Assembly: GCA_965649825.1 (NCBI GenBank)
Contig: OZ287696.1
Span: 1,798,001-1,862,000 of the forward strand
Source: Penicillus capitatus
Taxonomy: Eukaryota > Chlorophyta
Length of the DNA: 64,000 bases
Reading direction: 5' to 3'
The first letter of the stretch is position 1. Each line of letters opens with the position of its first letter. Position numbers and translations under genes: made by a program. Positions 11,166 to 21,970 of this stretch are shown piece after piece. Below the pieces are notes generated by a model. The model was not told where the DNA came from and did not search any database. It worked only from the letters and a program-made list of their open reading frames with translations.

Positions 11166-12790
11166 GTGACAACAGAAAACGTGGAAATCATCAACTACTT
11201 TGGTCTTGTCGTTGTATCGACGGCCTTGGGATTCTATTCTGGACAACAGACGTCGAACAAGACAGGTATGCACGACAGCCCGTCATTAAAGATTCGCGTT
11301 CTCCCATCCCATCCTTTCAGAATCGATCGATTCGATGGAATCTGTGACGACATCAGAGTCGCATCAGCATGAGAGTGTCACCACGTTGGAAGTTTCGGTG
11401 GTGCCCAGCGCCAATGAGGTAAGAGAGATGACAAATGACAATGAGAAGAACAAGAGGACGGCTGTGCAGATTTGGTCATCTGTTAGGCAAGATGTGACAT
11501 CCCTTGTCACTCAAAAGAATGAGGCACCTGGAGTGCAGAGACAAAAAGAAGATCGACAGAAGAAGAAGAGGCGGAGCTTGTTTGCATCGATGCAGATGGG
11601 ACTTCAGGCGCTGAGGATTTCTTCCAGACATCAGCTCATTCTCCTCTCGCTGAATGAGCTTGAGCGATCGATTGCGTCGATGACTTGGAAAGAGTGCCCG
11701 TCGGGTGAGTTGAGAGAGGCCGTGTTAGAAATGGTGATCGCGACGTACAAGGCAACGGGAAAACAATGGCTGGGCTACGAACCTGTCTACGAACGCTGCT
11801 TTGAAAGGTGCGTTCTCGCGAATCTTGGCGAACAGATCGCCGATGTGTGTTGGAAGGGGAGAAGAGGACGAAGATGACACAGAGGAGTGGACAGGCGAAG
11901 GATCGTGCCATGGGCAGTGGTATCTTATCGAAGAGAAACTGCCGATATATACTGTCGTCATAAGATACCTAGCATGTCCTCCGCAGCCCCTCTATCGTCC
12001 TCCATCTCTCGACACTGCAAACGAGAGTTCGTTCACGGAACCCAGTCCGTTTGCGACGGATGATCAAAATCCGAAGCCTGTGAATGGCTTGATTATTGAG
12101 AAAGCGAATGAATGGGGAGTGTCTATGAGTGAACGTGTGCGTGGAGGCTGCCTCATCTCTGCATCTCCTCAGATCATTGAAGACATGGTACTGAACATTG
12201 CAGAACTGGTGGCGCTTGAGTATCTGGACCATCTTTGCAACGGGAAGCAGCTCACTTCCATGAATCCAAGCAGGACACTCAAACTTCAATGGGAGGTTCT
12301 TTAACACGCATTGTGTCGCAGATATGTCGGGCGAAGGTTGGCCACTTATTCTGCAGTCCAGTCTACACAATACACGCACTGTGGAGCGGTTCAGAAATCA
12401 GATCTTTCTTGGATGGTGGCTGCACAGGAACATCGCGTCTGTTGTGGCCACGTTTGAAGACTACCACTATCTCTGGGGCATCCACAGCGGCAAATTCATC
12501 CGTCGAAAGTGCTTTGCCAGACGATCACAGGCATCGCATTCTTTCACTCTGTTCCCCTTTCTCACATCACCTCACAGGAGCTATCGCGATTGAAGGGGTG
12601 GCGTTTGGGCGTGAGCTATTTTCTAGAGGCATTGGATGCTCTCGAGCCTTTCCTTAAGGGTCTTCTGCATCGCATCGGAGATATCCTGTCTTTCATTTTG
12701 GTGACCTTCATCGGTCGATCGCTAGGATTGATTCTCAAAGGCGTTCAAAGCAGTATACAGATTCCGTGGGGCAAAGCCAACAAGCCTTGA
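11166..12790 (+). CDS. Unknown multi-domain membrane protein
   Basis: Not recognised with confidence. An N-terminal hydrophobic helix ('INYFGLVVVSTALGFYSG') is followed by a Lys/Arg-rich linker and a helical domain ('MTWKECPSGELREAVLEMVIATYKATG' type). Then come an acidic EEDEDD patch, 'RNQIFLGWWLHRN' and 'FEDYHYLWGI', and a hydrophobic C-terminus around 'LSFILVTFIGRSLGLIL'. Frame-restoring introns include 53, 49 and 61 nt ones and a 29-nt one at 12502-12530. The start has no ATG in this exon (the frame opens with GTG just after an AG), so a short upstream exon is likely. The layout recalls conserved cyanobacterial/plant proteins of the DUF3685 kind, but this is a weak guess. Confidence 0.55.
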
Positions 12791-12818
12791 CAGCGCACGG
12801 CTCTCTGCAGGGCGTCCG

Positions 12819-13273
12819 TTAGGATGCTGTTTCTGGCGTTGTCTTGGACAGTTCTTGCAAATTTTGCTCGATTTCTTTGAGTTCGGCCTCGAGTTTCGTC
12901 TGACCCGTTTTCAGCACCTCTAACTCCTTAGCAGCAGTCTCGGCTGTCGTTTTTAATCCCTCCAAAATCACATCCTTGGGTGCCAAGAAATACCTGTCCA
13001 TGCATCTCCACTCCAAAACAGCACTCTATTGTTGAGAGACAGACGCTCGGCCATTCGATTTATACATCTTCACATCCGTCGACAGTGTCTGCAGTTGCTC
13101 GTTCACGAGGGTGCATTCTTTGATGCTTCTCTCCTTCGTCCTTCGCTGGAGGGTCAGCTGCCAGCCGAGCCATCGTTATGAAATGACATCTCTATCGTGC
13201 TCTGCCGCCTTACCTGCTTGAGTTGTGTGTGTGCATCGATCATGCGTTCCTGAAGACCGCGCAGTGCCTCCAT
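12819..13273 (-). CDS. Prefoldin subunit 1
   Basis: Beta-type subunit of the hexameric cytosolic chaperone that delivers actin and tubulin to CCT. Three exons, 13273-13214, 13157-13045 and 12993-12819 (introns 56 and 51 nt), join in frame to 115 residues. The order is N-terminal helix ('LRGLQERMIDAHTQLKQ'), 'MYKSNGRA' + 'YFLAP' at the beta-hairpin (compare Y-x-GVGRMF-x-L in the family), and a long C-terminal helix. Length and layout fit PFDN1. It shares a short divergent promoter (about 245 bp) with SRP54. Confidence 0.85.
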
Positions 13274-13517
13274 GTCGCAAGTCGTTGTTGTACGACAGTG
13301 GATCTGGATCGATGTCTGTCGTGGGCACTAGGGTGCGAGGTCTTCCATCCGTCCAAACACCATCGATACCTCGACGACGTGCATTCTGCAACCCCTTTCC
13401 GCTTAAGGTTCGTTATCAGAAGTGAAGAAGCGCGTATAAAGTGAGAGACAGTGGAAGGGGTCAGGTCGATGGGTCAGCAAAGATCTGCGTCCGACAGAGT
13501 TCGTCGTTCGTGCCGCT

Positions 13518-15367
13518 ATGTTTGATAACTTGACGAAGTCTTTAACGAAAGCGTGGGATCTCTTACAGAAGGACTCGAAATTGACGCCCGAGAACGTCAA
13601 AGGGCCCATTCGCGAAGTTCGTCGGTGAGCAAGTTGCATCATCGCTCGATTGCGACAAACAACGACGTCTTTGCCAGGGCCTTGCTGGAAGCAGATGTCA
13701 GTCTTCCTGTCGTTCGGAGTTTTGTTAAGAGAGTCGAGTTGAAGGCACTCGGTGTGCAAGTGAAGAGGCCGAAAGATGCGATCGGCGATCTGAATGGGTC
13801 ACTCTATTCGTCTAGGTGATCAAGGGTGTCACACCCACTGTGCAGTTCGTCAAGATCGTCAGCGATGAGCTTACGGCACTGATGGGCGGCGAGCGGTTCG
13901 TTCTAGACGAGCCCGATGACGGTCCACAAATCGTGCTGATGGCCGGTTTGCAAGGTGTGGGCAAAACGACCGCCTCGGCGAAAATTGCCCATTACCTGCA
14001 GCAAAAAGAGAACAGAAAAGTGGCAGACGGCAACAGGATCTCCGCCTTCATGTTGTTTGCTGGATAGGTTCTGTTGATTGCCGCGGATGTGTATCGCCCA
14101 GCCGCCATCGATCAGCTCGTGAAACTGGGAGAGAAGATCGAAGTGGACGTCTACCATTCCGATACAGAACGCCGTCCTGTTGCCATTGTGGAGAAAGGCA
14201 TCGCCTATGGCCGATCGATGGAGGCAGACACATTGATCGTGGACACAGCCGGTCGCTTGCAGGTGATATCTCTGTCGAGTGCAATTCTGTGAATAGATGG
14301 GTGAACGCGGGCATAGATCAATGAAGAACTGATGAATGAGCTTCGTGAGATGAAAGCGACGGCCAAACCGTCGGACATCCTCTTGGTGGTTGATGCCATG
14401 ACAGGACAGGAGGCAGCAGCACTTGTCAAATCCTTTAACGAATCACTCGAGCTGACCGGTACCTGTCTGCCTCTTCATCGCAGCAAAGCAGATGCGTATC
14501 CCCAGGCGCTGTGCTGACCAAGATGGATGGGGACAGCAGAGGAGGCGCTGCCTTGAGTGTGTATGAAGTATCCAAGAAGCCGATTAAGTTTGTCGGGACA
14601 GGAGAGAAGATGAATGCACTGGAGCCGTTCTATCCAGAGCGCATGGCGAGTCGCATCTTGGGAATGGGTGATATGCTGACGCTCTATGAAAAAGCAGAAA
14701 CGGCGATTAAGGTATGGACCTGCGACAATGGGCCCCTCTTCGCCAGTGATGTTGCTCTGCAGGAAGAAGATGCAGCAGAGATGGCAAGGAAGATGATGGA
14801 GGCCAAGTTTGACTTCAATGACTTTATTAAGCAGTATGAGATGGTGTCCAGAATGGGCTCCATGGGAAATCTCATGAAGCTGATGCCAGGAATGGCAGAG
14901 GTCTCAGAGAAACAGATCTTTGCCGCCGAGAAGCAGTTCAAGATATACGATTCGCTCATCAAGTCCATGCGAAGAGTCGAACGCTCCAATCCCGATCTCC
15001 TGGCCAAGAGTTCAGCTAGGCGACGTCGCATCGCCAAGGGTGCGGGAAGATCAGAGTTCGATGTCAACAGCCTGATCGGAACGTTCGCTGCCATGCGGAG
15101 CTCGATGCAGAATCTCACACGTCTCATGGCCCTGCGACAAGGAGGCACAAGTAAACACACCTCTCACACGGACGACGTCGTGTCATCAGAAAGATCACAT
15201 CTGATTATGTAGATATTCCTGGTATGCCGTCGCTGTCGAATGAGGAGCTGCTCAATTCCATGGTGGAGAGCTCCATGAGCTCCATGAGCTCCATCCCGCC
15301 AGGAATGGTCCGTCGTCGCAAGGATCGCCGTACGAAATCTGCGGCGCAGATGAAAGTGATGCGTTGA
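13518..15367 (+). CDS. SRP54 of bacterial Ffh / chloroplast cpSRP54 type
   Basis: GTPase that guides thylakoid membrane proteins. Eight exons with seven introns of 47-62 nt join to 1479 nt (492 residues) in frame. The N domain starts 'MFDNLTKSL' as in Ffh, with 'REVRRALLEADVSLPVV'. In the NG domain, 'GLQGVGKTT' is the P-loop (14% diverged from the usual GxxGxGKTT), followed by 'AADVYRPAAIDQL', 'VDTAGRLQ' and 'TKMDGDSRGGAALS'. The M domain is Met-rich ('GSMGNLMKLMPGM') with 'KSSARRRRIAKGAG' contacting SRP RNA in the family. It resembles bacterial/plastid SRP54, not the cytosolic type. The tail is basic ('VRRRKDRRTK'). No clear transit peptide starts with ATG. An upstream in-frame stretch ending 'FVVRAA' before this Met lacks an ATG, so a 5' exon carrying the transit peptide may exist. 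Confidence 0.92.
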
Positions 15368-15460
15368 CTGACAACACTTATACTGTAGACTTCCACATAA
15401 TCATACAGAAGATCTCAGGCATGCATGATCATCAGGGACATCATTATGGAGAGCATTGCA

Positions 15461-16147
15461 TCACTTTGAGAAGAATGGAACAGAAATCCATCCCATCATG
15501 GCTGCAGCGACAGCAAACAGCGAGAAAGAGACAAGCACACCCATATTGGTATCCCAGGCAACCAAACGGTTATCTACTTCACCGCCGTTCTTAAAACTCT
15601 CGATCTCTCTCTTCACCGTCTCTATGTCTTTGCCTTGTTTTAGCAGTTCTCTTTGCATCTGATCCTCGAATCTCTTCACCAGGTCTGGAAACATTTTCCG
15701 GAAAGTTGGATGTTTGACGTTGTACTCCAACGATGCCTTTGCCAATTCGCGTTTCTTTTTCGAGGCGCTTGTGATGCTCCCTGTTGTGGCTTGCGTGTCA
15801 TGGAGAAAAGACAGGAGTCCTGCCAGGATGGTTCCAACACTCCACACAGGGTTCCAGCTCTCCGGATGGTAATCCGTCATCGACATACAGATTTTCATAT
15901 TCGTCGCAAAACGCCCATTCGGGGTCAACAGCAGAATCGACGGCGGTCGAAAGGGATAGTCTGTCGTGAACATAATCTTGCCGTGATAGTATCCACCTTC
16001 GTAGTCTGTTCCTTTGGCGCCTTCCAATACGAAGTGCCACTCGAGGAGATTCGTTGGCGTCGGCAGGGCTGTCACATTATCGACGGGTTCGCGCATGAGT
16101 GACTTATATTCGCGCTGTAGACGGACATAGCACCCTCGATTACTCAT
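15461..16147 (-). CDS. Tail-anchored E2 ubiquitin-conjugating enzyme, Ubc6/UBE2J2 type
   Basis: ERAD E2 enzyme. A single exon encodes 228 residues. Family marks are 'LEWHFVLEGAKGTDYEGGYYHG', 'YPFRPPSILLLTPNGRF', the active-site Cys in 'NMKICMSMTDYHPESW' and 'WSVGTILAGLLSFL'. The C-terminus has one hydrophobic helix ('MGVLVSFSLFAVAAAMMGWI'), so it is tail-anchored in the ER membrane with the catalytic domain in the cytosol. The ATG at 16147 is the first in frame; a GTG-led extension lies upstream. It is convergent with SRP54 (93 bp between stops). A second Ubc6-type gene lies at 40.1-41.1 kb. Confidence 0.93.
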   Translation of the reverse strand: MSNRGCYVRLQREYKSLMREPVDNVTALPTPTNLLEWHFVLEGAKGTDYEGGYYHGKIMFTTDYPFRPPSILLLTPNGRFATNMKICMSMTDYHPESWNPVWSVGTILAGLLSFLHDTQATTGSITSASKKKRELAKASLEYNVKHPTFRKMFPDLVKRFEDQMQRELLKQGKDIETVKREIESFKNGGEVDNRLVAWDTNMGVLVSFSLFAVAAAMMGWISVPFFSK

Positions 16148-16270
16148 CGCGCTGTCCTCCGCGGCAACCGGCACAGGGAGAGATTAGACGGAATCTATCA
16201 CTGGCATCGAACGCATGTCGTCAATTATCAGTGCCGAAACGACGGTCCCGATGTCGAGCACACCTTCTCT

Positions 16271-17831
16271 CTACACACAGCGGCTGCTCGAGGGGACGGA
16301 TGTGACGCAGGTGCACGGAACCTGTGGTAGCTCGAGGAGAACATTGGCGGAACGGGCACTCAGCAAACGACTGCTGATCTGCTTACCAGTGGTGACCACG
16401 TGAAAACGACCTCTGAAGACATGGAGGGGGATAAGGCCAAGAATGATCAACTGGATCTCACTCTTTCCAATGCGCAATAGCTCGGGCGAATTCGGGACGA
16501 TTGGGGTCCAACTGGATGCTGTTGTCGAGTTGGACATCGATGCGACGCAGTCCAGGTGTTTTCCATCCTTGGAGTCGGTAGAGAGCGGGCAGGACGAAAA
16601 TGTGAAAACAGGCATAGCTGCTTACTGGATTGCCTACGCAACGGATCATTTAGATCATTGCACTCTTTGGATGAAAATGTCGCCTACCAGGTAGACCGAA
16701 GAAAAGGGCTCTATGGCCTTCGGCCTCAAGCGTTGCGAACGTCAACGGCTTTCCGGGTTTCATCTTCACTTTGCCAAAATGCACCGTACCCATGGATTCC
16801 AATACTGGTTTGATGGCGTCCTTTGATCCCATAGATACGCCGCCTGCATTCTCACAGTCACATATTTGGGTTGCAAAGTGTAAGATGTGTGACCAGAGCA
16901 GATGATCACATTGATCTGATGTGCCATGGCGGAATGGATCTTCATTCGGGTTTCGACCTCATCGTCTTGTACGATGCCCAGATCCATTGTGTCGAACCCA
17001 ACCTCTCGACAGGCAGAGAGAAGCATGGGTCGATTGGCATCGCGGATTTCACCGAACTGCACTTCCTTTGACGACGTAAAGTCCACCAATTCATCGCCAG
17101 TCGACAGGATGGCGATTTTTGGCTTCCGGATGACTTGGACGGAAGGTTGGGCCACAGTGGCCAGCAATCCAATCTCGGCTGCCCCGATTTTGTCCCCCGC
17201 TGTCAATATCTTGGCTCCTGCTCTGCAAACCCACTTCTTAATAGAACACTCGCCATCCCTTGTATCATGTACTCGATGTCGGAGCCGACAGGTCGAATGT
17301 CTAAACCCGGTGTTGCCTTGACATTGATTTTGACGTAATCTGCCCCGGAGCGTTGTCCCAAGAATTCGGTGTCCTCGATTTGCACCACAGCATCGGCTCC
17401 ATCAGGCACAGGTGCACCTGATTTCAAGGAAGAGCATACAAGAGAAGAGGGAAGCTGTAAGGAACCTGTGGCAATGTAATCGACCGTCCCTGGGTGTAAC
17501 TGGACTTTTCCAGACTTCCCAGCATAACACACCTTCTCAACGGGATACTCTCCCGGACCATCTTCCGAATTTACAGCATACCCGTCCTGTTGTCGACATC
17601 TTTCTCATCTCTTGTCGAGCTCGTTGGCGGGCAAACTTTGATAGAAGCCGGAAAGGGTGGAAGGGGATCTGTTGCGTGTACATCGATCGCCGCGACGTAT
17701 CCAACCGCCGCCGGTGTCGGCAACGTCGTTATCGCAAGAGGCGCACTCGCGTCCAGCACAATGCGTTGCGCTTCGTCGACAGAGATCATGCCATAAGAAC
17801 TGGCAGGAGTTGCAGGACAACCCTCCGTCAT
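16271..17831 (-). CDS. Molybdopterin molybdenum-insertase, MoeA/Cnx1 E-domain
   Basis: Inserts molybdate into adenylated molybdopterin in Moco synthesis. Seven exons with introns of 48-54 nt sum to 1260 nt (419 residues). Motifs in order: 'PPFPASIK' + 'DGYAV', 'GAPVPDGADAVVQIEDT', 'AGAKILTAGDKIGAAEIGLL', 'ILSTGDELV', 'SGGVSMGSKD' split by an intron, 'MKPGKPL', 'FFGLPG' + 'NPVS', and domain IV ending 'SARSANVLLELP'. Only the E (MoeA) part is present. No G (MogA) domain is seen before the next gene, unlike plant Cnx1 and animal gephyrin. The G domain could lie elsewhere. Confidence 0.92.
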
Positions 17832-17905
17832 GACGCACGCACGTACGAACACTATCAACAACGGCGGTGGCCAAAATCACATAACACATATAGCATCGTC
17901 ATGCG

Positions 17906-18655
17906 TCAGTTTCGGTAAGTGGGCAATGTCTTCGAGAATTCTTCTTTCTCCTCTTCCTGCACTTGAGGACCTTCGACATTCGTCGGCGTTGAAGCTTTAA
18001 AGCGCCGCCGGGATCCGCATCCTAATGATTGACGCGTGCTGACGCCTGTTATGGGATTGGTGCCATCGGCATAACGACACAGCGAGATCTGCTGCGTTCG
18101 ATCGAGAAGCGCGTTCGAAAAATCGGCTCCTTCGATGTCGGCTTTGTTTAGGTCACTGCGTGTGAATACGACTCTCTGGAGAATACTGTTCTTCAGGTTT
18201 GCTTCCACTAGAACGGCTCGGTCCATGAGGACATCGCTCAGATCGGCCCCTTCGAAGTTGGCTTGGTAGGTCACAGTTTTGATGAAGTAAGCCCCGACGA
18301 GTTTTGAATTCTTGAAGTTGCATTGACGACAATCTGCGGCGGTGAAGTTGGAACGGGTGAGGTCTTGGTTTGAGAAATCGCGTCCTCGAAGGTCAGCTTC
18401 GCCGTACTGCTGGGCCGTGCCAATACCGAACTCGCCTCCAGCTGCCGCTTCGAATTTGTTGAGATCGGCGAGAACAGGTGACGTGCTGAACAAGGCGCCT
18501 GCTGCGAGGACGCTTGCACTGAAAAGACCCAGTCGTGTAGCAGGACTCCTGTCTTCGGCTTCGGGAAGGACTCGACACACGGTACGCGAGACGTGTCGCC
18601 GAGTGGACCGCGTCGCGATCGCCGGTGCTATGCGATTATGCGCGACAACCTTCAT
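17906..18655 (-). CDS. Thylakoid-lumen pentapeptide-repeat protein, TL17 type
   Basis: A single exon of 249 residues from the first in-frame ATG. The N-terminus is Arg/Ser-rich with few acids (stromal targeting). A hydrophobic segment 'SASVLAAGALF' follows and then 'SPVLA' before 'DLNKFEAAAGGEFGIG', which reads as a lumen signal cleaved after VLA. Then come pentapeptide-type A(D/N)Lxx repeats: 'ADLRGRDFSNQDL', 'ANFEGADLSDVLMDRAVL', 'LNKADIEGADFSNALLD'. The block ends with 'LCRYADGTNPITGVSTR' and 'SLGCGSRRR', close to what I remember of Arabidopsis lumenal 17.4-kDa protein. It lies 74 bp from the Cnx1E gene on the same strand. The role of TL17 proteins is not known. Confidence 0.9.
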   Translation of the reverse strand: MKVVAHNRIAPAIATRSTRRHVSRTVCRVLPEAEDRSPATRLGLFSASVLAAGALFSTSPVLADLNKFEAAAGGEFGIGTAQQYGEADLRGRDFSNQDLTRSNFTAADCRQCNFKNSKLVGAYFIKTVTYQANFEGADLSDVLMDRAVLVEANLKNSILQRVVFTRSDLNKADIEGADFSNALLDRTQQISLCRYADGTNPITGVSTRQSLGCGSRRRFKASTPTNVEGPQVQEEEKEEFSKTLPTYRN

Positions 18656-18739
18656 TGCGATGATCTGACAGCTTGTGGGGAGCTGTGATGCGGTGGTAGT
18701 AGACAAAAAAGCCCGTAGTCCGTAGTGGAATTTCACAAA

Positions 18740-20430
18740 GCATTTGATGATGGAGCGATGCGTGGTCTTTTGGTTAAGGACTGCCGATTCTTGATTCCAT
18801 TTGCCTGCAGTGTGTCAACTGTAACTTGTGTGAAATGTTAGACGAACCTATTACATCATGTATTTCACGGTTCCAGACGAAGCAGAAAATCAAAGTGTTC
18901 AGGTTTATACATGCTTCAGGAATTGAGACTGTTGAGCGGGAAAGCACTGGAAAGAGCGTCTCAATTCGAATGAAGTTCGCCTAACAAGAGATGAGCGTTT
19001 CTGAAGCATCAAGGAGACTAGTTCTCGCTCTGTATAAAGAAAGATAGACAAATCACGAGAAACAACAAAAGAAACCATATCATGCGACAACCAAGATGGC
19101 AACGCAAATGTAGGTAGATACTCAGCTTGACCAATTCTTCGTTTTTGTCGTCCGTTTGAGTCCCTACCTTGCATTGCACAAAGGAGAAAGATGGAAGGAA
19201 TAAACTTTGAAAAAGAGGGCGTTAACGATGATCTGTTGAAGTGACATTCGCCGATGTTATAGGAAAAAGCAACAGGTTCTTAAATAAAATGCTGCGCGGT
19301 GACGGGATGAAGTGTAGTCAGCTGATCCAAGGGTTCGATTAGCTAAAGCCTGAAGGACCAGAGGATCAATTATCTACAAAGTGAAGCTTGTGGCAGAGCC
19401 ACTTGAGCTCTTCCGGTATCAGAAGCTCGTGGAGAAGTTGCCCTTGAGATCGGCAAACTTCTTGGTGTCCGAGACAGCACTCTGTTTTTATCGTTCCTTG
19501 AGTTGCGTTGTGTTCTTAGCGATTGTTGTGTGTTCTGTTGTTATCTTTTCTCCACACTTTCCACTTTCGAACTCTGACTGTAACTCGATTTCTGCGAACC
19601 TTCCCCTGTTCATTCCGACGAGTATTGCTGGGCTCACCATAAGTGTTGTCATGATAATGAAGGGTAGGAGAGGAACGATTCAAGAAGCACCACATACATC
19701 CTCACAAGAGGCATGATGACGACATGACGTCATATATGTCGCGCATTTGGAGAACGACGCGATTACGACGAAGACTTATCGGTTACAAAGACTGTCGAAA
19801 CGTTCATTAGTTCGGATTATATACGCGTCAAACGTGCACGAACGTCATATCAATGCGTCTCCGTGGTAGCTGCACGAAGGTGAGCAGCTGTTTGCTGACA
19901 ATACACAAATATAAGGGGGATTAAAAGCCATCCTAAAAACCTGTCTCGTTTCTTTCGCATTTTCGCTCGTACCAAAATCCTCCCTATCTATGTCTTGCGT
20001 TAAAATCCATTGCATTTACGTCTGCCATGTCCAGAATGCCGAGCACGAAATAAAACAGTCGTAAGCTGTGTATCCGTGATGACCACGCTCTTTTTTATAA
20101 CGCAATTAAACTATTGCCGCGATCAAGAAATGAGCATGGCTGATACTGGCATTTGTATTTATCTCACTCGCCATCGGTATGATTCATTAGCATTTACTTT
20201 TTGGCATTGTCGTCTGTCATCGCCGAAATGGCCGCTCGGGCTGACAGAACCGCCAGCCACTGTACGACGCATTACCATCCGGTGACATGCACATGCTCGC
20301 TATGCGCTACAAGGCACTTCAGAATTCCGCTTTCCGACTAAAGTCCCGTGCGAGTTCTTGACACTTGGATTTGAGATCAGCAAAACGTAAGTTGACAGAG
20401 AACAAACACACCGATGCTTGCCATCCCAGT
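18740..20430. other. Long non-coding or unresolved interval
   Basis: About 1.7 kb with no recognisable gene. One 111-codon plus-strand frame at 19381-19716 encodes two hydrophobic segments ('CVVFLAIVVCSVVIF' and 'IAGLTISVVMIM') but opens with GTG just after an AG. It would need an upstream exon to be real. Confidence 0.4.
19381..19716 (+). CDS. Doubtful two-helix membrane protein fragment
   Basis: An open frame of 111 codons with two predicted membrane helices and a basic end. There is no ATG start, no homologue that I recognise, and composition is only mildly protein-like. It could be a last exon of an unseen gene. Confidence 0.2.
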   Translation: MKLVAEPLELFRYQKLVEKLPLRSANFLVSETALCFYRSLSCVVFLAIVVCSVVIFSPHFPLSNSDCNSISANLPLFIPTSIAGLTISVVMIMKGRRGTIQEAPHTSSQEA

Positions 20431-20763
20431 TCAAAAGCATGCCAAAGCTGTGATCAATATGACAGCCAGAGTGGTGTACACCAATGTGGCGACGACACTG
20501 GCACGTCCAGCCAATCTCTCATGCGGTTGATTTGAATACAACCCAAGCATGCCACAAAGGAGGAACAATGGCGAAAAGAACAAGCCCATAAAAAAGAAAA
20601 ACATGTAGACACTACAAAACGGCTCGGCCTTGGACGGGACGACCTCTTGGACCTCCAAAGCGATGATGCGATTCGAAGGGGCGACAACAGTGTCGACAGG
20701 TCTTGTAGAGATTGCGGCCTCAGAGGGATCTTTGTTCAACAATGGTTCCCTTGCCGCGGCCAT
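20431..20763 (-). CDS. Two-helix membrane protein, family member A
   Basis: 110 residues. A polar N-terminus with 'EPLLNKD' (dileucine-like) is followed by 'PFCSVYMFFFFMGLFFSPLF', 'CGMLGLYSNQPHER', 'AGRAS' and a second helix 'VYTTLAVILITALACF'. It is the first of three related genes in this window; see 21268-21744 and 53431-53772. Shared residues are a Cys before the first helix, F-F-F-x-G-x-F-x-S-P-L, G-M-x-G, and E-x-x-AG-(R/K)-AS. I do not recognise the family. Confidence 0.7.
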   Translation of the reverse strand: MAAAREPLLNKDPSEAAISTRPVDTVVAPSNRIIALEVQEVVPSKAEPFCSVYMFFFFMGLFFSPLFLLCGMLGLYSNQPHERLAGRASVVATLVYTTLAVILITALACF

Positions 20764-21267
20764 CGATGGATGCTGTGTTGCCTTCTACGATGACAGACTG
20801 TTGGAATCGAAAGGACGATTTCGAATAGATAAACGGACTTGGCCAGCTGTCTTCTCGACGTCGCGCATCCTTCTCGGGCAGCTACGGAACGCACGCAACG
20901 AAAGCTTTTGAACTTGAAGTCGACGTTTGGTGACGGCGTAACGCTCATTAGTACATTGTGGGCGGCATTAACCGGCGAGCACTGATGTCAGTGATGTGAA
21001 GATGTGAATATCTGTGGTTTGCTGTAGTGGCTTAATGACTTGACGCAGCACAGGCGAATTCGTGTTAGATTTGGATGCCATCTCTTTCAGATCAGAGCGT
21101 GCAGTTGTGCGATCGTCACACAGAATGTTTAGCGCCCACGCAGTAGAGGGGTTATTAAACAACGACATGAAACTGAGTTTCAATTCATGGTATAACAGAG
21201 TTCATACGAATGAGATTCCCCGATACGTTAGAAAAGACGAAAGGCGTAAAATGAACAATGGAGTGGA

Positions 21268-21744
21268 CTAATATTCAGAATCGCCATTCTCCGATGACCA
21301 TGTTGTCGAGGATCCAGTCATGCAGAGCGCAAACAAGACAAGTGCCACAAGAACGCCATAGAGAATGCCAGCAATGCTGCTGGCTCTACCGGCCCATCTT
21401 TCATGTGCCTTGTTTGAACTCATGCCGAGCATGCCGCAGATGAGGAACAATGGCGAGAGGAAGATGCCCATAAAGAAGAACATAGCGTAGATACTGCAAA
21501 ATGGTTCGTTGTCGGTGTTTGCCGACTGCAAATGCAAAGTGGCCATGTTCGTCACTGGCGTGACCACTGCTGAAACGGGCTGTGGAGCTGCCAACGCAGA
21601 CTTGCGGTTTTCATGAAGCAACGGTTCCTGTTCCACCTTGCCGGAGACATAGCCTGCGTCCTAGGTATGACGCACGTCAGTAACGAGGTTCGGAAAATGC
21701 ACCGCACGACTTACGTAAGCTTTTGCTTCTTGTCCTTCACCCAT
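21268..21744 (-). CDS. Two-helix membrane protein, family member B
   Basis: Two exons, 21744-21715 (MGEGQEAKAY) and 21660-21268, joined across a 54-nt GT-AG intron to 140 residues. It has the same plan as member A: 'VEQEPLLHEN' near the N-terminus, 'EPFCSIYAMFFFMGIFLSP', 'CGMLGMSSNKAHERWAGRAS', a second helix 'GVLVALVLFALCM', and a short Ser/acidic tail. Members A and B are tandem on one strand with about 500 bp between them. The start is supported by the intron's clean consensus (GTAAGT...CTAG). Confidence 0.78.
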
Positions 21745-21970
21745 GGTATTTCTTCGAGGCTTCTGGAAATAGCGAACGTTTAGCAACAATCAATCAACAA
21801 ACAGAACTCGCGGTCAAATGCACAACGTCATTACTTTTATGATGCCCGTCAATAATAATAGTATTGCGTTCTGAATGTTCACGGTTCTTTTCGTATTGAA
21901 TTGCCCCTTCTAGACACATTCTCGCCTTTTCTGACCGTTCTCGTATCGAGAGCGTGTGACAGTTACGAAG

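Noticed and set aside
19290-19345. Possible tRNA because of a GGGTTCGA string
   Set aside because: The arms do not pair into a cloverleaf; no acceptor stem.
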